A stretch of DNA of 64,000 bases, taken from contig NZ_CP139487.1 of NCBI RefSeq assembly GCF_034259205.1, forward strand, positions 1,550,001 through 1,614,000, read 5' to 3'. Source of the stretch: Peredibacter starrii. Its GTDB lineage: Bacteria > Bdellovibrionota > Bacteriovoracia > Bacteriovoracales > Bacteriovoracaceae. The notes under the pieces were generated by a model, which was given only the letters and a program-made list of their open reading frames with translations, did not search any database and had not been told where the DNA came from. Shown piece by piece: positions 43,655 to 52,070 of the stretch (its first letter is position 1; each line of letters starts with the position of its first letter). A program made the translations under genes and the position numbers.

Positions 43655-44101
43655 TAAAACGGCACCTGTACCTTTCTTGGAAAGTTTATCGAGCGGATTT
43701 CTTAGAGGGCACTCTTTAAGTGAAAGGCATCCACATCCGATGCAATGATTGAGTTGATCTCTCATTAGAGTCATTTTCGCAATTCTTTCATTGAGATCTT
43801 CTTTCCACTTTTTTGAAAGCTTCTGCCAATCCTCACCAGTGGGCTGACGATTCTTTGGCATTGTATCCAAAGCATTTTTGATGGCCTCAAGAGGAATGCC
43901 CAACCCTTGTGCAACTTTGATGAGAGAGATGATCCTTAAAACATCTCGTTTAAAGCGACGTTGATTTCCTTTGTTTCTACGGCTACTGATAAGACCTTTT
44001 TCTTCATAAAAGTGTATGGCGGATACAGCGACGCCTGAGCGTTCTGCGACTTCTCCAACACTTAGCTCAGCTTTGAGAATTTCCTGATCAAATTTGGCCA
44101 T
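43646..44101 (-). CDS. soxR: SoxR redox-sensing MerR-family regulator
   Basis: A 151-residue regulator. The MerR HTH (residues 13-50) has SVGEVAERSGVAVSAIHFYE. The dimer helix ends in the [2Fe-2S] motif CIGCGC-LSLKE-C with Cys120, 123, 125 and 131. The protein senses redox-cycling compounds or superoxide. A near-perfect SoxR box lies between it and a 42-codon ORF transcribed away from it, so that small gene is its probable target. No soxS lies here, as in most bacteria outside the enterics. Confidence 0.96.
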   Translation of the reverse strand: MAKFDQEILKAELSVGEVAERSGVAVSAIHFYEEKGLISSRRNKGNQRRFKRDVLRIISLIKVAQGLGIPLEAIKNALDTMPKNRQPTGEDWQKLSKKWKEDLNERIAKMTLMRDQLNHCIGCGCLSLKECPLRNPLDKLSKKGTGAVLLE

Positions 44102-44110
44102 AAATATCCT

Positions 44111-44141
44111 TTGACCTCAAGTTAACTTAAGGTTCTATAAT
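44111..44141 (+). promoter_or_regulatory. SoxR-activated promoter
   Basis: TTGACC (44111-44116) and TATAAT (44136-44141) are separated by a 19-base spacer, the over-long spacing of MerR-type activated promoters. It contains CCTCAAGTTAACTTAAGG (44115-44132), one mismatch from the canonical SoxR box CCTCAAGTTAACTTGAGG. Confidence 0.9.
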
Positions 44142-44179
44142 CTGCACACAGTATAAATCAAATAAGGAAGTTCCTAAAT

Positions 44180-44308
44180 ATGAATAATCATCAACTGAGT
44201 CTACTTTCAACTCTCATAGGTTCTTTATTGATTAAGGATGATGAGGAAGGAAAAGACATCAACGATAGAGAGGCCCCGACTGTTTTGCCGGAGCCTGATG
44301 AAACTTAG
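44180..44308 (+). CDS. 42-residue SoxR-controlled small protein
   Basis: ORF of 42 codons. ATG at 44180 is preceded by AAGGAAG. It starts 38 bases after the -10 of the SoxR promoter. The protein begins with a short hydrophobic stretch (LSLLSTLIGSLLI) followed by an acidic tail (KDDEEGKDINDREAP). This resembles a small membrane-tethered or amphipathic stress protein, but no family is recognised. It ends by overlapping the convergent CBS gene by four bases. The promoter context makes it a real gene despite its size. Confidence 0.75.
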   Translation: MNNHQLSLLSTLIGSLLIKDDEEGKDINDREAPTVLPEPDET

Positions 44309-44712
44309 TGTTTAATTTCTTGAAGAACTTCTGATTTCAATTCGGGGTTCTCCGTACCTTGAGCAAGGTCTTGTAACGAGACAATGCCAACAGGCTTATT
44401 ACCATCAACGACTAAAAGTCTTGAAATTTGCTTGTCCTCCATAATTCTTGCCGCTTCTGTAACATCTTTATCTTTTGCAATGGCAATAAATTCTGGAGAC
44501 ATGGCCTCAGAAATGGCGCCGTCTAGCGAGGCCCCATCAGCGACACACGAAATGACAATGTCTCTGTCTGTAACAAAGCCCGCCGGTTTTTCATTGTCAT
44601 AGATTGGTACTGCACCAATATCATTGTCCCTCATCAGTTGAGCGACAGTCTTAATTGAGTCAGTTACTTGTGCAACAGTAACTCCCTCATGCATAACTTC
44701 TGATACCAACAT
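44305..44712 (-). CDS. two-CBS-domain protein
   Basis: A 135-residue cytoplasmic protein of two CBS domains. The first is residues 1-57 (SEVMHEGVTVAQVTDSIKTVAQLM, then IGAVPIYDNEKPAGFVTDRDI). The second is residues 65-125 (EAMSPEFIAIAKDKDVTEAARIM, then ISRLLVVDGNKPVGIVSLQDL). It probably binds adenine nucleotides as an energy sensor. It adjoins a stress gene group. AGGAGG precedes the start. Confidence 0.92.
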   Translation of the reverse strand: MLVSEVMHEGVTVAQVTDSIKTVAQLMRDNDIGAVPIYDNEKPAGFVTDRDIVISCVADGASLDGAISEAMSPEFIAIAKDKDVTEAARIMEDKQISRLLVVDGNKPVGIVSLQDLAQGTENPELKSEVLQEIKH

Positions 44713-44724
44713 AAAACCTCCTAT

Positions 44725-44862
44725 TTATTTTGTATCTGGAGTGTCCTGAGGTCCTGAAGATCGTTTTACACCTCCAGCTCCTCCTGATTGGCCACTACCT
44801 GTTCCCACTGATTTATTACTATCGTTTGTTGGTTTAGTTTTTTGATCTTTAGCATTATCCAT
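44725..44862 (-). CDS. small Gly/Ser-rich disordered protein
   Basis: A 45-residue ORF starting at 44862 with AAGGATGG upstream: MDNAKDQKTKPTNDSNKSVG then a Gly/Ser-rich tail. It lies 12 bases before the CBS gene and is probably cotranscribed. It has no hydrophobic segment or cysteine and is expected to be disordered. The family is not recognised. Confidence 0.5.
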   Translation of the reverse strand: MDNAKDQKTKPTNDSNKSVGTGSGQSGGAGGVKRSSGPQDTPDTK

Positions 44863-45002
44863 AAAAACCATCCTTGTTTTATTGGCCCAGAATGAAGGAT
44901 GCAATAGGAGTGCCATGAAAGTAATTTACGTTTTTTCTTCGAGCATGACTGTGAAGGAAAGTTGTCGATAGAATGACTTAAAGAATGAACAGGAGGTTCT
45001 TT

Positions 45003-45467
45003 ATGCCTGGAAAACATCGTGATAATTCCACTCGATTAAATATTGAGAGAAATCTAGGAACAAGTGGAAGATATGCTCCGAATGATGATTATAGTTTGTA
45101 TCGCAGAGATCTCGATCGCCTGGGAGCCGGCCGAAATGGAAGGGTCTTTGTTGATGAAGCGTTAGAACGAGAAGTTGATAAAGCGGGAATGGTCCATCAA
45201 AGAAGGCCAGCTCTGCGCCTTCAAGAAGACTATTTCGGAAAAGGACCCAAGGGCTACAAAAGATCTGATGACCGTATCCGCGATGAGGTCAATGAAGCGC
45301 TTTATTTAAGTCGAGAGATTAATGCCTCTGAAATCGAAATAGAAGTCACTGATGGCTTGGTCTTCTTAAGAGGGAAAGTAGAAAGCCGTCCTATTAAACG
45401 ACTAACTGAAGAAGTGATTGAGAACATTGCAGGAGTCATTGATGTCCGCAATGAACTGACCTTTTAA
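45003..45467 (+). CDS. BON-domain protein
   Basis: A 154-residue protein. AGGAGG precedes the ATG at 45003. The N-terminal half is Arg- and Gly-rich and polar. The C-terminal BON domain (about 92-154) reads IRDEVNEALYLSREINASEIEIEVTDGLVFLRGKV, then ENIAGVIDVRNELTF. It has no clear signal peptide, unusual for BON proteins (mostly periplasmic). First gene of a plus-strand stress operon, with 11 bases to the next start. Confidence 0.85.
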   Translation: MPGKHRDNSTRLNIERNLGTSGRYAPNDDYSLYRRDLDRLGAGRNGRVFVDEALEREVDKAGMVHQRRPALRLQEDYFGKGPKGYKRSDDRIRDEVNEALYLSREINASEIEIEVTDGLVFLRGKVESRPIKRLTEEVIENIAGVIDVRNELTF

Positions 45468-45478
45468 AGGTGGTTCCT

Positions 45479-46141
45479 ATGAAAAAAGAAATCGTTATTC
45501 AATACAATGATATTGGCCTTCGTGGGCATATTAATTTCGATGATGATTCCAGATGCTGGATCATCTTCGCGCATGGGAGCGGGAGTTCTAGACTTAGCTC
45601 TCGAAATAATTGGGTGGCGGACCGGTTGAATGAAATGGGTTTTGCTACCATATTATTTGATCTTTTGACCGAGGATGAGGATCTAAATTATAAAAATAGA
45701 TTTGATATTTCCTTGCTGGCCGAGAGACTTTTAATTGCGACTAATTGGTTGATGAAGAGTGAATACTACAGAGGTCAGCCCTTGGCCTATTTTGGAGCAA
45801 GCACAGGCGCAGGGGCCGCGTTGACTGCGGCCGCACATCATTCTCCTTTTGTCCCTTTATTCACCGTAATAAGTCGAGGTGGTCGTCCCGACCTCGCAGG
45901 TATCAATGATCTTAAAAATGTAAAAGTACCAGTTCTATTGATCGTGGGTGATAAGGACCATCAGGTGATTGATTTGAACCAATTGGCGATGAATAATCTT
46001 GCTGATGCCAAGCTTGTACTTATTCCAGGAGCGACTCACTTGTTTGAAGAGCCAGGTACTCTTGATGAAGTCGTTAAAGTCATAGGTGAATGGCTGGAAA
46101 CGAAGTTACCAGCAAGGAGCAGTGATGGACTTTTTATTTAA
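45479..46141 (+). CDS. alpha/beta hydrolase, dienelactone-hydrolase-like
   Basis: A 220-residue enzyme. Ser in FGASTGAGAAL, Asp in VGDKDHQV, His in GATHLFEEPG. AAAGGTGG precedes the ATG at 45479. Its 3' end overlaps the next gene by 17 bases. In many bacteria this hydrolase is neighboured by (or fused to) a phosphoribosyltransferase of exactly the next gene's type. The physiological substrate is unknown. Confidence 0.88.
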   Translation: MKKEIVIQYNDIGLRGHINFDDDSRCWIIFAHGSGSSRLSSRNNWVADRLNEMGFATILFDLLTEDEDLNYKNRFDISLLAERLLIATNWLMKSEYYRGQPLAYFGASTGAGAALTAAAHHSPFVPLFTVISRGGRPDLAGINDLKNVKVPVLLIVGDKDHQVIDLNQLAMNNLADAKLVLIPGATHLFEEPGTLDEVVKVIGEWLETKLPARSSDGLFI

Positions 46142-46763
46142 AGACAGAAAAGATGCCGGACATAAACTTTATAAGTATTTGCGACAATTTCATTTTAAGA
46201 ACCCCATAGTGCTCGCACTACCCCGTGGCGGTGTAGTGGTTGGAGCAGAAGTGGCCGAAGAACTTCACGCACCATTTGATGTTGTTATTGCCAGAAAAAT
46301 CGGGGCCCCGGGACATCTGGAATTTGGCATTGGAGCATTATCTGAAGATGAAATCCCGCTTTTTAATAAAGAAACTTCTGCATACTTCAGGCCTGATCAT
46401 CCTGAGATCCAAAGAGTAGTTGATGAAGAAATTGAAGAACTCCATCGGCGAATTGAACTCTATAGAGACGGAAATGATCTACCTGACCTGACTGATAGAA
46501 CCGTCATTGTAGTGGATGATGGTTTGGCCACTGGTGTAACAGCGGCCGCGGCCGGTAAATATCTACGCAATCAAAAACCAGAGGAACTCATCCTTGCCGT
46601 CCCCGTTGGGCCATCTCAAGTTTCCAGAGACGTCCTGGAGAACTACGATGAGATCATCTGTTTGCATTCACTAGACAATCTCAGGGCCGTGGGACTCTGG
46701 TATGACAGGTTTGATCAAACCAAAGACGAAGAAGTCATTCAAATTCTTAAACGATTTCATTGA
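46125..46763 (+). CDS. phosphoribosyltransferase family protein
   Basis: A 212-residue protein. The start at 46125 has AAGGAG upstream. The PRPP-binding motif is VIVVDDGLATGVTAAAA. The N terminus DFLFKDRKDAGHKLYKYL and the segment VLALPRGGVVVGAEVAEEL are typical of the type that pairs with dienelactone-hydrolase-like enzymes. The catalysed reaction is unknown. It is translationally overlapped with the hydrolase. Confidence 0.9.
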   Translation: MDFLFKDRKDAGHKLYKYLRQFHFKNPIVLALPRGGVVVGAEVAEELHAPFDVVIARKIGAPGHLEFGIGALSEDEIPLFNKETSAYFRPDHPEIQRVVDEEIEELHRRIELYRDGNDLPDLTDRTVIVVDDGLATGVTAAAAGKYLRNQKPEELILAVPVGPSQVSRDVLENYDEIICLHSLDNLRAVGLWYDRFDQTKDEEVIQILKRFH

Positions 46764-46772
46764 GAGGTCATT

Positions 46773-48071
46773 ATGGATATCAATCAATTTCAGGACGAGG
46801 TACTCGCGATCGGTAACCCTGTTAACAATATAGATGACTTGGGTCCATTGATTGAAAAAATCAAAGATAAGAAAATTGTCATGCTTGGAGAATCAAGTCA
46901 TGGGACTGAAGACTTTTATAGATGGAGAAGAATAATTTCTCATGAACTAATTACCAAGTTTGGATTTAATTTTATCGCGGTGGAGGGGGATTGGCCCGCT
47001 TGCGAAAGAATCAATAAATTTATCCAGGAAGGTTCAAAGACAGATACTATGACCACCATTAATTCCTTCTCTCGTTGGCCGACCTGGATGTGGGCCAATA
47101 CTGAGATACTTAACTTAATGGACGATCTTAGAGATTGGAACGAGCATTCCGAATTCTCAGTGGGGTTTCATGGGTTGGATGTTTATTCCCTTTATGAATC
47201 TCTTGATGAGGTTTTATCTATTCTTAGGACCCTCGATCCTAAATTTGGAGAAGAAATCAAGGCTTACTATACTTGTTTTGATCCATACAGACATGATGAA
47301 AAGGCCTATGCCAGATCATTAGTTCATCACAACCCTGGTTGTAAACAAGAGGTCGCGACGGCCCTTCAAAAGATATTAGAAAAAAAATTATCTGATGGTA
47401 GTAAAGTAATGAATGCAGTCCAAAATGCACGCATTATACAAAATGGAGAACACTACTACCATGTCATGATGTCCATGGAAGAAGACTCCTGGAACGTCAG
47501 AGATCGTCATATGATGGAGACCTTAAGCATGTTGTTAAATTATTATGGAGCTCAGTCTAAAGCGATTGTATGGGCGCATAATACTCATATAGGAGATTAT
47601 CGGGCGACAGACATGGTGAATTATGGACAGATAAATATTGGAGGTCTTGCTCGACAAGAGTATGGGGGAGATAAAGTTGCACTGGTTGGATTTACCACCT
47701 ACCAAGGTGAGGTCATTGCTTCTCACGCTTGGGACGGCCCCACAGAAGTGATGAATGTTCCCAGCGCAAAGGCCGAAAGTTTAGAGAGTTATCTTCATAG
47801 TTGTGTTGGCCTGATGGAAAATGAGAATTTTTATCTCGACTTCTCTGATCTTAATATTAATTCCGAATTTTATAATCTGACTTCTCACCGTGCCATTGGA
47901 GTGGTTTATGATCCAGAAAGGGAAAGAAGAGGGAATTATGTACCGACAATTCCCGGGAAAAGGTACGATGCTTTATTTTTTATTAACAGATCCGAGGCCC
48001 TAACTCCATTGGAAGTAAAATTTCAACCGGACAAAATGCCTGAAACTTATCCTTATGGCAGTCGTATTTAA
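46773..48071 (+). CDS. erythromycin-esterase family protein
   Basis: A 432-residue protein. MLGESSHGTEDFYRWRR (about 34-50) carries the conserved Glu and His of the EreA/EreB fold. AVEGDWPACERINKF and VWAHNTHIGDYRATDM (about 266-281) complete the pocket. The family includes macrolide esterases, but environmental members beside phosphoribosyltransferases and BON proteins are usually not resistance genes. It is last in the stress operon, nine bases after the phosphoribosyltransferase stop. Confidence 0.9.
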   Translation: MDINQFQDEVLAIGNPVNNIDDLGPLIEKIKDKKIVMLGESSHGTEDFYRWRRIISHELITKFGFNFIAVEGDWPACERINKFIQEGSKTDTMTTINSFSRWPTWMWANTEILNLMDDLRDWNEHSEFSVGFHGLDVYSLYESLDEVLSILRTLDPKFGEEIKAYYTCFDPYRHDEKAYARSLVHHNPGCKQEVATALQKILEKKLSDGSKVMNAVQNARIIQNGEHYYHVMMSMEEDSWNVRDRHMMETLSMLLNYYGAQSKAIVWAHNTHIGDYRATDMVNYGQINIGGLARQEYGGDKVALVGFTTYQGEVIASHAWDGPTEVMNVPSAKAESLESYLHSCVGLMENENFYLDFSDLNINSEFYNLTSHRAIGVVYDPERERRGNYVPTIPGKRYDALFFINRSEALTPLEVKFQPDKMPETYPYGSRI

Positions 48072-48076
48072 TGAAT

Positions 48077-48100
48077 AGGGCAACCTTTTAGAGTTGCCCT
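48077..48100. terminator. hairpin between convergent genes
   Basis: AGGGCAAC-cttttaga-GTTGCCCT, with no U-tract on the plus strand and only weak T-richness on the minus strand. It could terminate one or both converging transcripts. Confidence 0.5.
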
Positions 48101-48108
48101 AATGAAGT

Positions 48109-49722
48109 CTAAGATAATTGAAGAGAAAGGGTTTTCGCTTTATCCAAGCGGAAGCTCTCAGAGCTTGCTGCCTCAAAAGCATATTTCCAGTTAGCGGGAA
48201 TCTCACCTTTTAAGTAAGAACCTTCTTCTACCCATGGAATCATGTCTGAAAGTGGACGTACATCCAGTTGAGAAACACGACGACGTAGGTGATGAGGAGT
48301 TAGATCGTGGTGATCTGAAACACCCATGGCGCCTAGAATTTCGGCCACACCTTTAATTGTTTGTTCGTGGAAGTTCTTCACACGTTTTCTCTTATTAGTC
48401 ACAACCAGACCACCAACGAGGTGAGGATCTTGAGTCGCAACACCTGTCGGACAATCGTTGGTATTACAGCGAAGGGCCTGAATACAGCCTAGAGAAAGCA
48501 TGAACGGACGAGCAGCATAACAAACGTCTACACCCATAGAGAGAAGGCGAATAATGCCAAACGCTGAAGTTAGCTTACCTGAAGCAAGTACCTTGATGTC
48601 TTTTTTAAGGTTAAGACCACGAAGAGTATTTACCACGAAAAGAATCGCGTCCTGTCCTGGCATACCAACTGAGTTAGAGAACTCTAACGGAGCAGCACCA
48701 GTACCACCTTCTGAACCATCGATTGAGATGTAATCAGGAGTAATACCTGTTTCAAGCATCGCCTTACAGAAAGCGAAGAACTCACATTCGCGACCAATAC
48801 TTAGTTTAATACCAATTGGTTTTCCACCAGAGAAATCACGAAGCTTCTTGATAAAAAGACAAAGTTCTTTTGGTGTATTGAAGGCCGAGTGACCCGGAGG
48901 AGAGATAACGTCTTTCCCCATTGGTACACTACGAATCTTTGAAATTTCTTCGGTAAGTTTTTCTTTCGGAAGAATACCACCGTGACCAGGCTTAGCACCT
49001 TGAGAGAGTTTGATCTCAATCATTTTCACGCGATCATCTGAAGCTCTTTCTGCAAAAAGCGCAGGATTGAAATTCCCTTGGTCATCACGACAACCAAAAT
49101 ATCCTGTACCGATTTGCCAGATAAGGTCTCCGCCATTTTCTAAGTGATAAGGAGAGATACCACCTTCACCAGTGTTATGAGCGAAAGCACCATCTTTGGC
49201 ACCACCGTTAAGAGCAAGAACTGAGTTCTTACTTAGTGACCCGTAACTCATGGCCGAAATATTGAAGATCGAAGCGAGATAAGGTTTTTTACATTCCTTA
49301 CCGCCAATTGAAACACGCAGACTCTTTGGATCTACATGAACTGGTGACATTGAATGAGGTACGTATTCGTAACCTTCTTCATAAACGTTTCTTTGAGTTC
49401 CGAAAGGAATTGTATCCGTTACTTTTTTAGAACGCTGGTAAACCACCGAACGCTCTTCGCGTGAGAACGGAGTTCCGTCAGTATTTGATTCGATGAAGTA
49501 CTGATTGATTTCCGGACGGATCATCTCGAGCAAGTAGCGCATGTGACCAATAACCGGAAAGTTTCTACGGATTGAGTGCTTTGTCTGCTTCATATCAATG
49601 ATCCCGATCACGAAGAGCGGGAGTGTTAACAGGCAGAGTAGTAACAGGTATGGAGAAATGAAGAATGTAATGGCGTGAAACACTAATGCCATCGCCGAGG
49701 CATACCAAAATAAACTACGCAT
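48109..49722 (-). CDS. FMN-binding glutamate-synthase-like protein (membrane-tethered)
   Basis: A 537-residue protein. Two hydrophobic helices open it (about 2-42). The GltS/GOGAT FMN barrel follows (about 130-480): PYLASIFNISAMSYGSLSKNSVLALN, KPGHGGILPKEKL, SIDGSEGGTGAAPLEF. C-x5-C-x4-C (GCIQALRCNTNDCPTG) gives a [3Fe-4S] cluster. There is no amidotransferase domain, so it may not make glutamate. Stand-alone members are of unknown electron donor and substrate. It is separated from pckA by a 160-base divergent gap. Confidence 0.9.
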   Translation of the reverse strand: MRSLFWYASAMALVFHAITFFISPYLLLLCLLTLPLFVIGIIDMKQTKHSIRRNFPVIGHMRYLLEMIRPEINQYFIESNTDGTPFSREERSVVYQRSKKVTDTIPFGTQRNVYEEGYEYVPHSMSPVHVDPKSLRVSIGGKECKKPYLASIFNISAMSYGSLSKNSVLALNGGAKDGAFAHNTGEGGISPYHLENGGDLIWQIGTGYFGCRDDQGNFNPALFAERASDDRVKMIEIKLSQGAKPGHGGILPKEKLTEEISKIRSVPMGKDVISPPGHSAFNTPKELCLFIKKLRDFSGGKPIGIKLSIGRECEFFAFCKAMLETGITPDYISIDGSEGGTGAAPLEFSNSVGMPGQDAILFVVNTLRGLNLKKDIKVLASGKLTSAFGIIRLLSMGVDVCYAARPFMLSLGCIQALRCNTNDCPTGVATQDPHLVGGLVVTNKRKRVKNFHEQTIKGVAEILGAMGVSDHHDLTPHHLRRRVSQLDVRPLSDMIPWVEEGSYLKGEIPANWKYAFEAASSESFRLDKAKTLSLQLS

Positions 49723-49850
49723 ATCAGATCCTTGTTATTAGGCCCCTATTCTAGTCATTATGTTTCAGAGCGTGAAGTAAGAAAAATTTGAATATATTAA
49801 AGCTCAACTATTTTTGATTAATGGGTCATGACTAGTTTTTAATTACCTTG

Positions 49851-49885
49851 ATAATTCACATAGATAAACAGAGAGGTGAATTATG
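49851..49885 (+). promoter_or_regulatory. hairpin covering the pckA ribosome-binding site and start codon
   Basis: ATAATTCAC (49851-49859) pairs exactly with GTGAATTAT (49876-49884). The loop contains GAGAG and the stem includes most of the ATG at 49883. In mRNA it could limit initiation until opened. Confidence 0.35.
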
Positions 49886-51436
49886 ATCTCTTGGTGGAAT
49901 GAATGTGTTTCGGACAAAGTGAATTGCATCCAAAACCTAGATATGGATGCTCTGGTTAAGGAGGCCTTAAAAAACAAGGAGGGAATCCTGAGTGCGGATG
50001 GGGCCTTAGTGGTCCAAACCGGCAGTTTTACAGGCCGGGCCGCGGATGACAAGTATGTGGTAAGGGATAACTACTCCGATTCTCGAATTCATTGGGAAGG
50101 GGTCAAGGCCATGAAGCCGGACGCTTTCGAAAAGCTAAAAACCGAATTTATTAGAGATTTCAACCGAGAACCCCGCTCTCTGTACATGATGGAGCGCTCG
50201 GTGGGGGCCGATGAAAACTATTCATTGGGTGTGAGATTAATGACTACACATGCGACCCACGCACTGTTTGCCCGCCACATGTTTCGGGACTCCATCAAAA
50301 ATCCGGAAATGGGCTTTTTTACCATTTTCCATAACCCGAATATTGTCTTGGACCCGAAAACTTTCGGACTCCGGAGTCCAACTGTAATCGCCATTAATTT
50401 TGAGCGAGGGGAAATCCTGATTGGAGGGACGGCCTACGCCGGTGAAGTGAAAAAGGCGATCTTCTCGGTGATGAACGTTCTTCTTCCTGACCGTGGTGTA
50501 CTTCCGATGCATGCAGGTTCAAATATCGATGAAAATAATAAAGTCACGGTTTTCTTCGGGCTTTCTGGCACTGGGAAAACAACTCTTTCTACGGATGAAG
50601 GGAAGTATCTCATTGGTGATGATGAACATGGAATTTCACCGGCCGGAATTTTTAATATCGAGGGTGGTTGTTACGCCAAGACCTACAACTTAACCGAGAA
50701 AGGGGAACCTCAGGTTTATCATGCGGTAAACAGTTACGGTGCCATTCTTGAAAATGTGGTCTTAGATGAAAACAAACGTCCCAAGTTCGATGATAAATCG
50801 ATCACTGAAAATGGGCGAGGTTCATATCCTTTGACTTTCATTAGTGATGCTTCCGAGACGGGCCTTGGACCTTTTCCTTCCAATATTTTCTTTTTAAGTG
50901 CGGATGCGATGGGAGTTTTACCAGCGATTGCAAAACTCGATAGTGAGCAAGCGATGTACTATTTCCTTTCTGGTTATACGGCGAAACTCGCGGGGACAGA
51001 AGTTGGTCTCGCTGGAATCAAGGCCGCATTCTCTCACTGCTTTGGGGCACCGTTCATGATGAGACATCCTCAGCACTATGCCGAGTTATTAAAAAAATAT
51101 CTCGAGTCTCACAAAGTGAATGTCTGGTTAGTAAACACAGGTTGGTATGCGGGTCCTTATGGCGAAGGCACTCGTTATGATCTTTCTATAACCAGAAGTA
51201 TCATCCGAGGAATTCAGAAGGGTCTTCCGGATAATACGCGCTTTTCCCGAGAAGCTGTTTTTGGTCTCAGCATTCCAGAATCAATTCCGGGAGTGGAGAG
51301 TAAATTCCTGAATGCCCGAGCGTTGTGGAGTGATGGTAGGAAATACGATGTGATGGCGCAGAATCTGAAACAATTGTTCTCGGATAACTACAAGAAGATT
51401 TCGCCGGAAACATCGACGATCGAATATCAAATTTGA
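49883..51436 (+). CDS. pckA: phosphoenolpyruvate carboxykinase (ATP)
   Basis: A 517-residue gluconeogenic enzyme converting oxaloacetate to PEP. The kinase P-loop is GLSGTGKTTLS (about 222-232). The metal and nucleotide segment is GDDEHGIS, followed by EGGCYAKT, and the adenine-binding loop lies in the C-terminal part (TGWYAGPYGEGTRYDLSITRSII). Length and motif order match the ATP-dependent class. It fits a bacterium living on amino acids. Confidence 0.96.
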   Translation: MISWWNECVSDKVNCIQNLDMDALVKEALKNKEGILSADGALVVQTGSFTGRAADDKYVVRDNYSDSRIHWEGVKAMKPDAFEKLKTEFIRDFNREPRSLYMMERSVGADENYSLGVRLMTTHATHALFARHMFRDSIKNPEMGFFTIFHNPNIVLDPKTFGLRSPTVIAINFERGEILIGGTAYAGEVKKAIFSVMNVLLPDRGVLPMHAGSNIDENNKVTVFFGLSGTGKTTLSTDEGKYLIGDDEHGISPAGIFNIEGGCYAKTYNLTEKGEPQVYHAVNSYGAILENVVLDENKRPKFDDKSITENGRGSYPLTFISDASETGLGPFPSNIFFLSADAMGVLPAIAKLDSEQAMYYFLSGYTAKLAGTEVGLAGIKAAFSHCFGAPFMMRHPQHYAELLKKYLESHKVNVWLVNTGWYAGPYGEGTRYDLSITRSIIRGIQKGLPDNTRFSREAVFGLSIPESIPGVESKFLNARALWSDGRKYDVMAQNLKQLFSDNYKKISPETSTIEYQI

Positions 51437-51470
51437 GATTTGACTGAGATTTGGTAGGATTCAATGAATC

Positions 51471-52070
51471 ATGCCAAGTCTCAAGTCTATTCATCAGAAA
51501 CTTCAAAAATGTCGCGCCTGTCCCAATATGTGCGGAACACCTGTGCATGGGAAAGCGAACATGACTGATATCATGCTTATTGGGCAAGCTCCTGGTCCGC
51601 ACGAAGCGAATCGCGGAAAACCTTTTGCGTATACTGCAGGTAAAACTCTTTTTGGCTGGCTTAATTCTGTGACAGGGTTGGAGGAAGAAGAGCTCCGCGA
51701 GCGTATTTATTTTGCGGCGGTGGCGAGATGTTTTCCGGGAAAGGCGAGCAGTGGTGGAGATCGAGAACCAACACCTGTTGAAATTGAGAATTGTCGCGTG
51801 TTCCTTGAAGCAGAAGTTCAGGTCTTAAAACCAAAACTCATTATTGCAGTTGGAAAGCTCGCGATTAGTGAAGTCTTGGGAATTAAAAAATCGACTAAAC
51901 TTACAGACGTCATTGGTAAAAAGTTTGAAGTTGAATATCATGGCGAGAAAGTCATTGTAGTGCCACTTCCTCATCCAAGTGGTGTCTCCACTTGGCACAA
52001 AACGGAGCCTGGAGTGACTCTACTTAAAAAGTCCTTACTGCTCTTGAATACCCTGAAAATAACTACGTAG
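51471..52070 (+). CDS. uracil-DNA glycosylase superfamily protein (family 4/5-like)
   Basis: A 199-residue protein. The N-terminal KCRACPNMCG gives the first cysteines and ARCFPGK plus NCRVFLEAEV the later ones, suggesting an Fe-S cluster as in family 4 enzymes. The active site is GQAPGPHEANRGKPFAYTAGKTLFGWL and the C-terminal motif is PLPHPSGVSTW. It removes uracil or related bases from DNA. It overlaps the convergent TetR gene by 36 bases. Confidence 0.9.
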   Translation: MPSLKSIHQKLQKCRACPNMCGTPVHGKANMTDIMLIGQAPGPHEANRGKPFAYTAGKTLFGWLNSVTGLEEEELRERIYFAAVARCFPGKASSGGDREPTPVEIENCRVFLEAEVQVLKPKLIIAVGKLAISEVLGIKKSTKLTDVIGKKFEVEYHGEKVIVVPLPHPSGVSTWHKTEPGVTLLKKSLLLLNTLKITT

